Shown here: one piece after another, positions 58,914 to 64,000 of the stretch
Layout of the letters: each line of letters begins with the position of its first letter
Numbering within the stretch: position 1 is the first letter of the stretch
Origin: VMDJ01 sp038144195
GTDB lineage: Bacteria > Pseudomonadota > Gammaproteobacteria > Chromatiales > Chromatiaceae
Direction: 5' to 3'
Assembly: GCA_038144195.1 (NCBI GenBank)
Contig: JAYQNH010000002.1
Location: 1,054,001 to 1,118,000 of the forward strand
Length of the DNA: 64,000 nucleotides
The notes under the pieces: model-generated
The model's input: only the letters and a program-made list of their open reading frames with translations
Databases searched by the model: none
What the model was told of the DNA's origin: nothing
Program-made: the position numbers and the translations under genes

Positions 58914-58940
58914 GTGGCGAATTGTGGGGCAAATTGGGGA
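58914..58940 (+). promoter_or_regulatory. MraZ operator: three TGGG repeats at ten-base period
   Basis: GTGGC, GTGGG and TTGGG begin at 58914, 58924 and 58934, each followed by an A/T-rich spacer. MraZ is known to repress its own operon by binding three or four such direct repeats at one-turn spacing. Confidence 0.78.
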
Positions 58941-58975
58941 ATTTGCGTCACTTCATTCATTTGGAGAGGTGAAAC

Positions 58976-59435
58976 GTGTTTTTGGGTGTGAATACGCTCA
59001 ATTTGGATGCGAAGGGGCGCATGGCTATTCCGGCAAAGCACCGGGATGAGCTTGTGTCTTGTTGTGCCTCTCGTGTTGTCGTTACGATCAATCCCCGTGA
59101 ACACTGTCTCTGGCTCTACCCTGAAAATGTTTGGCGTGACATCGCTCGCAACCTCTCGCGACTCCCCACTTTGAAACGCCAAAACCTTGTCCTGCAGCGT
59201 TTGTTGTTAGGTCATGCCTCTGAGGTAGAGCTTGATAGCCAAGGTCGTATTTTGTTGTCCGCTGAGTTGCGTGAGTACGCATCGCTCGATAAGCGGGTGG
59301 CCTTGGTTGGTGAAGGGTACTCGTTTCGAAATCTGGGATGAAGAGTCTTGGTTGGGCAATCGTGAAGGCTGGTTGGCTGAAGCCAATGATCTTGATTCGG
59401 ATCTATCCGATGAGCTTGGCGATATGGTGTTGTGA
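58976..59435 (+). CDS. mraZ: Transcriptional regulator MraZ (frameshifted)
   Basis: The protein of about 152 residues starts at GTG after GGAGAGGT. It has two AbrB-like repeats with the DxKGR motif: LNLDAKGRMAIPAKHRDEL and VELDSQGRILLSAELREY. An extra T near 59319 breaks the frame; the next frame gives TRFEIWDEESWLGNREGWLA and the stop at 59433. MraZ is a ring-shaped repressor of the division and wall (dcw) operon; its boxes lie upstream. The stop overlaps the rsmH ATG (TGATG). Confidence 0.94.
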
Positions 59436-60370
59436 TGAGTGATCTCGGACATCGCACGGTGTTACTCGATGCGGCGGTAGAGGCTCTCTCAATTCAGCCT
59501 AAAGGGATTTATGTCGACGGCACTTTTGGTCGGGGTGGTCACAGTACGCTTATCTTAAAAGCGCTAGGCGAATCTGGTCGCCTGATTGCATTCGATAAAG
59601 ATCTCGCAGCGATTGATGTGGCTAAGCAGTTGTTTGCTGAGGATTCCCGATTTGTTATCCATCATGAAAGCTTTGCAGATTTAAAACTTATTGCTGAGCA
59701 ACATGATCTATTGGGCAAGATCGATGGTGTCTTGCTTAGATCTTGGTGTGTCATCACCACAGCTTGATGAAGGCGGATCGTGGTTTTAGCTTTATGAAAG
59801 AAGGTCCGCTAGATATGCGCATGGATCAAGCGCGCGGTTTGTCTGCAGCGGAATGGTTGGCCGAAGTTGAAGAGGCGGATTTGGTCACTGTGCTTAAAGA
59901 GTATAGGGAAGAAAAGTTTGCTAAGCGCATTGCTCGCGCCATTGTTGAGCAGCGTGATAAAGCGCCACTGACCACAACTTCTGAGTTGGCGGCCTTAGTT
60001 GAAAAAGCAACGCCAGTTAAAGATCGTTATAAGCACCCTGCGACACGCACCTTTCAGGCTATTCGTATTTTTATCAACCGTGAGTTGGTTGATCTCGATG
60101 AAGTGTTGGCTTCGGTGATTGATGTGTTAGCGCCGGGTGGTCGTTTGGTTGGTGATTAGCTTCCATTCACTCGAAGACCGTCGCGTTAAACAGTTCATGA
60201 AGCGCGAATCACAAGGTCCGAAGCTACCTAAAAAATTACCAATCGCACATGTCGAGACACAGGGCCGTTTGCGTCTTGTGGGTAAGGCGATTAAAGCATC
60301 TGAAGAAGAGGTTGCTGTAAATCCTCGCGCACGAAGCGCTGTGATGCGTATTGCGGAGGTGGCGGCGTGA
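59435..60370 (+). CDS. rsmH: 16S rRNA m4C1402 methyltransferase RsmH (frameshifted)
   Basis: The enzyme methylates N4 of C1402. Motifs are HRTVLLDAAVEALSIQ, YVDGTFGRGGHSTLIL (AdoMet site) and IAFDKDLAAIDVA. Frame changes near 59738 (extra A) and 59774 (extra G) interrupt the LGVSSPQLDEADRGFSF stretch, followed by GPLDMRMDQARGLSA. A third, near 60145 (extra T), interrupts GGRLVVISFHSLEDR. The end is VNPRARSAVMRIAE. The corrected length of about 310 residues fits. The gene overlaps ftsL by four bases. Confidence 0.95.
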
Positions 60371-60636
60371 GTTCAAAGCAACGCTTGTGGTTATTCGCTG
60401 TGATGTTTCTTGTCTTGGTAAGCGGTGTTGCGGTTGCCAATATGAAATACCAGTCACGTTTACTGTTTGTTGAATCGCAAAAGCTTCGTGCCTCAATGGA
60501 TAAAGAGGTGTTAGAAGAAGGTCGTTTGCGATTAGAGATTGCAAGCCGCGGTGATTTTGATCACGTGGTTCGCGAAGCTGCAGCGCGCCTTGATATGCAA
60601 TCACCGTCATCAAAGCAAGTGGTGGTTTTGGACTGA
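60367..60636 (+). CDS. ftsL: Cell division protein FtsL
   Basis: The 89-residue bitopic protein has a short cytoplasmic N-terminus, one membrane segment (LWLFAVMFLVLVSGVAVAN) and a periplasmic leucine-zipper-like helix (SRLLFVESQKLRASMDKEV). The end VREAAARLDMQSP is typical of FtsL. It starts at a GTG overlapping rsmH (GTGA) and ends on the TGATG that starts ftsI. With FtsB and FtsQ it activates FtsWI at the septum. Confidence 0.95.
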   Translation: MSSKQRLWLFAVMFLVLVSGVAVANMKYQSRLLFVESQKLRASMDKEVLEEGRLRLEIASRGDFDHVVREAAARLDMQSPSSKQVVVLD

Positions 60637-62391
60637 TGGCGGCGAAGAAGCAACAACGTATCAAGCAGTATCAGCGCGAGCAGGCTGGTGTGCCGAATGC
60701 GGCATGGCGTCGTCATTTTGTGTCGGGTTTTTTGCTTTAGGTGCTGCTTGGTTGGTGGTTGAGGCGGTTAATCAGCAGAGTGTTAAAGGCTGATTTTTCA
60801 ATCAAAAGGCTGAGCGTTATATCGAAACAGTAGAGATTGAGGCACATCGCGGCATGATTACTGATCGTCGTGGTGATGTTGTCGCGATGAGTACGCCGGT
60901 TGATACGATCGCGGCAAATCCTCGTTTGCTATCCGCAAGTAATGAAAAGTTGATGCCTTTAGCGCAGGCGCTAGAGATGTCGCTTGCGCAGTTAAAGAAA
61001 ATTATTTCTAGCTCGTCATCGACTTACTATGTTCGCTTAAAAAGAAAGCTGCAGCCATCAGAAGCTGACTATGTGTTAGCAGTTGCTAAAGCGAATGGTT
61101 TGAAGGGTTTATATAAAGAGCGTTCTTATCGTCGCTATTACCCAATGCATGAAGTGTTCTCGCATGTCGTTGGCTTTACAGATTACGAAGATAAAGGCCA
61201 AGAAGGTCTTGAGCGTGTGTTTGATCAGCAGTTGGCTGGCTTGCCAGGTAAAAGCGTGTCTTACGTGATGGGCGTCGCCAGGTTGTTGAAGATATCGAAA
61301 ATATTCAAATGGCAGAGGATGGTAAGCATCTCGCATTGAGTCTTGATGCGCGTCTGCAATACATTGCCTATCGTGAGCTGAAGTCGGCTGTGTCTAAAAA
61401 CAGCGCGACATCGGGTTCGGCGGTGGTGTTAGATGTGAAGACCGGTGAAGTTTTAGCGATGGTGAATCAGCCTGGCTATAACCCAAATGGCAACCGTTCA
61501 TCTAAGAACGGTCGTCTGCGTAATCGTGCAGTTACTGATACCTTTGAGCCGGGCTCAACCATGAAACCTTTTGTGGTTGCGGCGGCATTAGATTTTAATG
61601 AAGCATCAATTGGTGAATTGATTGATACCGCGCCTGGTTACTTCAAAGTAAGAGGCGGTGTGGTAAAGGATCATGATGTTTTAGGTGAAATCGATTTAGA
61701 TACCTTACTCGCTAAATCGAGCAATGTGGGTGCAGCAAAGTTAGCGATGCGCCTCGATTCTGAAAAGTATTATGACTTTTTAAAGCGTCTTGGTTTTGGT
61801 GAGCCTGTTGCGTTTGATTTTCCTGCTGAGACCTCAGGTATTTTGCCGCATTGGTCAGGTTGGGCTGAAATTGAAAAGGCGACCATTTCATTTGGGTATC
61901 ACTTATCAACTAACACCATGCAGTTGGCACGTGCTTATGCAGCATTGGCTAATGATGGCGTGGCGGTTCCTTTAACCTTATTAAAGCGAGGCGACGAAAA
62001 GGTAGAGAGTCGTCGTGTGTTTGATGCAAGCTCAGCAAAAGCCGTGCGTCAGATGTTGACTAAAGTCGTACAGCCGGGCGGCACTGCGACACAAGCGGCT
62101 GTCTCGAATTACCAGGTCGCTGGTAAAACCGGTACCGCTAAGAAGATTGCAGTCGAAGGTGGCTATGCGGATGATCGCTATGTTGCTTTGTTTGCGGGTT
62201 TAGCGCCTGCTGACAATCCGCGACTTGCTATGGTCGTGGTGGTGGATGAGCCTAAGGGAAAGCATTATTACGGCGGTTTGGTTGCGGGCCCCGTGTTTTC
62301 AAAAACCATGTCTGAAGCGTTGCGCTTAATGAATGTTAAGCCAGATGCTGAAAAGCCTGATGTGCGTTTGGCTTCACAGGGGGTGCGTTAA
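60636..62391 (+). CDS. ftsI: Septal transpeptidase FtsI (PBP3; frameshifted)
   Basis: The ATG at 60636 starts a basic cytoplasmic tail and the membrane anchor (FLLLGAAWLVVEAVNQQ, after adding one T near 60738). An in-frame TGA at 60791 follows. The pedestal domain has IEAHRGMITDRRGDVVAMST. Another shift near 61280 leads to the transpeptidase domain: GSTMKPF with the active Ser, KSSNVG (SxN) and VAGKTGTAKK (KTG). The end is in-frame to 62391. FtsI cross-links septal peptidoglycan with FtsW and is the target of aztreonam-type beta-lactams. It is essential, so the breaks are errors. Confidence 0.95.
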
Positions 62392-63917
62392 TGGCGTGTC
62401 GCCCTGATCAAAAGTCTATGTTGCTTGGCGAGTTGCTAAAAGGTGTTGCGGATAGTGGATCGGCATCACGTTTACTCATCAATGCGATCTCTATGGATAG
62501 TCGCGAGATTCAGCAAGGGTCACTGTTTTGTGCGGTGGTTGGTGCGACACATCACGGCCTTGATTATTTAAAAGAAGTGATTGCAGCCGGAGCGGTTGCG
62601 ATCGTTGCTGAGGCCGGTGGTCGTTGGGATCGCGTATCTATAGCGGATGCGGCAGGTCGATATGGATTGCCTATTATCTTGGTTGAAGATTTGGGCCGAA
62701 AGGTTGGTCAGTTAGCTTCTCGTTTCTTTGGTTATCCATCGCAGTCGTTACGTGTTGTCGGCATTACCGGTACAAACGGTAAAAGCAGCGTTGCACATTA
62801 TGTTGCGGCCGCCTTGTCACAAAAGATATCAGCAGGTGTGCTTGGCACACTTGGGAATGGGTTATTTGGTGATCTCTCGCCGAGTTCGCACACCACCTTA
62901 AATCCAGTTGCTCTGCAGGCTGAGATTGCGCGTCAATTAAGTCAGGGCGCAAAAGCGATAGCGATGGAAGTGTCATCGCATGCCTTGGATCAATCGAGAG
63001 TGGCGGGCGTTACTTTCCATACGGTTGTCTTTACCAATTTGTCGCAAGATCATTTGGACTACCACAAAACAATGGAAGCCTATGCTGCGGCAAAAACACG
63101 TCTATTCCGACGTGCAGGAGTAATGCATGCCGTGGTGAATGTTGATGATGCGCATGGCGCATCTATGGTTGCGCAATATGGTCGCGATCAATCTTTTGTT
63201 GCAGTCAGTTTGAAGAATCAAAAATCAGAGGTTGCTGATCGTTTCATCGCAGCAAGCGCTGTAAAAAGTTCGTCGGCTGGTTTGAAGATTGCATTTGATT
63301 CTAGCTGGGGCGAGGGATCCATTAGCAGTGAGTTGATGGGTGAGTTTAACGCTGAAAACTTATTGCTATCTTTAGGTGTTCTTCTTTCATGGGAGATGCC
63401 ATTAGAGACGGCAATTGAGGTGCTTCAGGCAGTTAAATCGGTCCCTGGTCGCATGCAGGTGATTCGCAGTGACAAAGCGCCATTGGTCATTGTCGACTTT
63501 GCGCATACTCCGGATGCACTTGATCAGGTGTTGTCCGTGTTGCGTCAGCAATGCGATGGCCAATTGGTTTGTGTGTTTGGTTGCGGTGGTAATCGCGATG
63601 CTATGAAGCGCCCTTTGATGGGTGCAGCAGTGCAAAAGCACGCAGATGTAATCTGGCTGACAGATGACAATCCTCGTGATGAATCGGGCGATGAGATTAT
63701 CAATCAAATCAAACAAGGCATGCAGCTGACAGAATCGGTGCATGTTGAGCGTGATCGGGAAAAGGCGATTGCTAAAGCGATTGCTGCAGCATCAATTGAT
63801 GATGTGGTCTTGATTGCGGGTAAAGGTCACGAGGCTTATCAAGAGATCAAGGGGCGGAAGATTGCTTTCTCTGATCAAGCGGTAGCAGAGCGCGTGCTCA
63901 CTGAGGTGGCGGCGTGA
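62391..63917 (+). CDS. murE: UDP-MurNAc-tripeptide synthetase MurE
   Basis: The 508-residue ligase adds the third residue to the muropeptide precursor. It has an N-terminal UDP-binding domain (ISMDSREIQQGSLFCAVVGA), the ATP loop VVGITGTNGKSSVAHYVAAA, and VNVDDAHG. The C-terminal motif DDNPRDES carries the Arg of the DNPR signature, so the amino acid should be meso-diaminopimelate. The start overlaps the ftsI stop (TAATG) and the end overlaps murF (GTGA). It is one of the longest intact genes in the window. Confidence 0.96.
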   Translation: MACRPDQKSMLLGELLKGVADSGSASRLLINAISMDSREIQQGSLFCAVVGATHHGLDYLKEVIAAGAVAIVAEAGGRWDRVSIADAAGRYGLPIILVEDLGRKVGQLASRFFGYPSQSLRVVGITGTNGKSSVAHYVAAALSQKISAGVLGTLGNGLFGDLSPSSHTTLNPVALQAEIARQLSQGAKAIAMEVSSHALDQSRVAGVTFHTVVFTNLSQDHLDYHKTMEAYAAAKTRLFRRAGVMHAVVNVDDAHGASMVAQYGRDQSFVAVSLKNQKSEVADRFIAASAVKSSSAGLKIAFDSSWGEGSISSELMGEFNAENLLLSLGVLLSWEMPLETAIEVLQAVKSVPGRMQVIRSDKAPLVIVDFAHTPDALDQVLSVLRQQCDGQLVCVFGCGGNRDAMKRPLMGAAVQKHADVIWLTDDNPRDESGDEIINQIKQGMQLTESVHVERDREKAIAKAIAAASIDDVVLIAGKGHEAYQEIKGRKIAFSDQAVAERVLTEVAA

Positions 63918-64000
63918 TTCGTTTTGCATTGTCGGAAGCAGCGGTCGCAATGAATGGCGTTTTAGTGGGTGGTGATGCTGAATTCTCAGCTGTCAACACA
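63914..64000 (+). CDS. murF: UDP-MurNAc-pentapeptide synthetase MurF, N-terminal start
   Basis: Only 29 codons are inside the window. The GTG at 63914 overlaps the murE stop and opens MIRFALSEAAVAMNGVLVGG, which fits the N-terminal substrate domain of MurF. The position after murE is the fixed dcw order. The rest lies beyond the right edge. Confidence 0.85.
   Translation, partial: MIRFALSEAAVAMNGVLVGGDAEFSAVNT

Overview
The window is a stretch of gammaproteobacterial core chromosome. The evidence is a complete rrn operon (16S, tRNA-Ile, tRNA-Ala, 23S, 5S) and the gene orders argC/bactofilin/erpA/anmK/M23/tyrS/rrn, birA/coaX/SPOR/tRNA-Thr, rplU/rpmA/obgE/proB/rpsT/murJ, ampD/ampE/nadC, and lpoA/rsmI/rnpB/mraZ/rsmH/ftsL/ftsI/murE/murF. 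As I recall them, these orders are close to those of Pseudomonas and Oceanospirillales-type genomes. I cannot name the genus. I see no phage, insertion sequence, integron, CRISPR array or secretion island.

Layout. 1-5.5 kb: end of argC, an anchored coiled-coil protein, bactofilin, erpA, then a terminator shared with the leftward M23 peptidase-anmK pair, then tyrS. 5.5-10.9 kb: tandem rrn promoters, leader and rRNA operon. 10.9-18.7 kb: M61 peptidase, birA, coaX, a SPOR protein, tRNA-Thr, tusE, ychF, tRNA-Met and an outer-membrane MetA-like protein. 18.7-25.1 kb: accessory transport and metabolism (SulP, AzlCD, Tas-like reductase, a secreted rhodanese, and amtB behind a sigma54/NtrC-type promoter). 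25.2-35.7 kb: ispB, rplU-rpmA, obgE-proB, rpsT, murJ-lspA-ribF-ileS. 35.7-40.7 kb: btuF-like, ampE, ampD, thioredoxin-like, FKBP, nadC, slyD, Grx-BolA. 40.7-53.2 kb: PDC-sensor/DUF1820 pair, hisI-gloB, DAHP synthase, MBL, SRPBCC and phosphatase genes, a DAO-family oxidoreductase, a SpoU-type methyltransferase, dxs, FIST and PrkB. 53.3-64 kb: a GlcD-like oxidase, dolP-yraN-lpoA, rsmI, rnpB and the start of the dcw cluster.

Cell-wall work is the main functional theme. Synthesis and division genes (murJ, ispB, lspA, mraZ-rsmH-ftsL-ftsI-murE-murF, lpoA) sit near recycling and remodelling genes (anmK, ampD, ampE, M23, bactofilin, SPOR). Translation and RNA maturation form the second theme.

The main caution is sequence quality. 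About 24 of some 66 protein genes are broken by one-base insertions or deletions, including essential ones (ileS, obgE, dxs, rsmH, ftsI). Conserved protein continues directly in another frame after each break. I read these as consensus errors, not gene decay, and give each such gene as one feature over its full span. I found no convincing undescribed system. The best leads are a SulP transporter with a coiled-coil insertion, a gene-free transcript candidate before amtB, and the PDC-sensor/DUF1820 pair.
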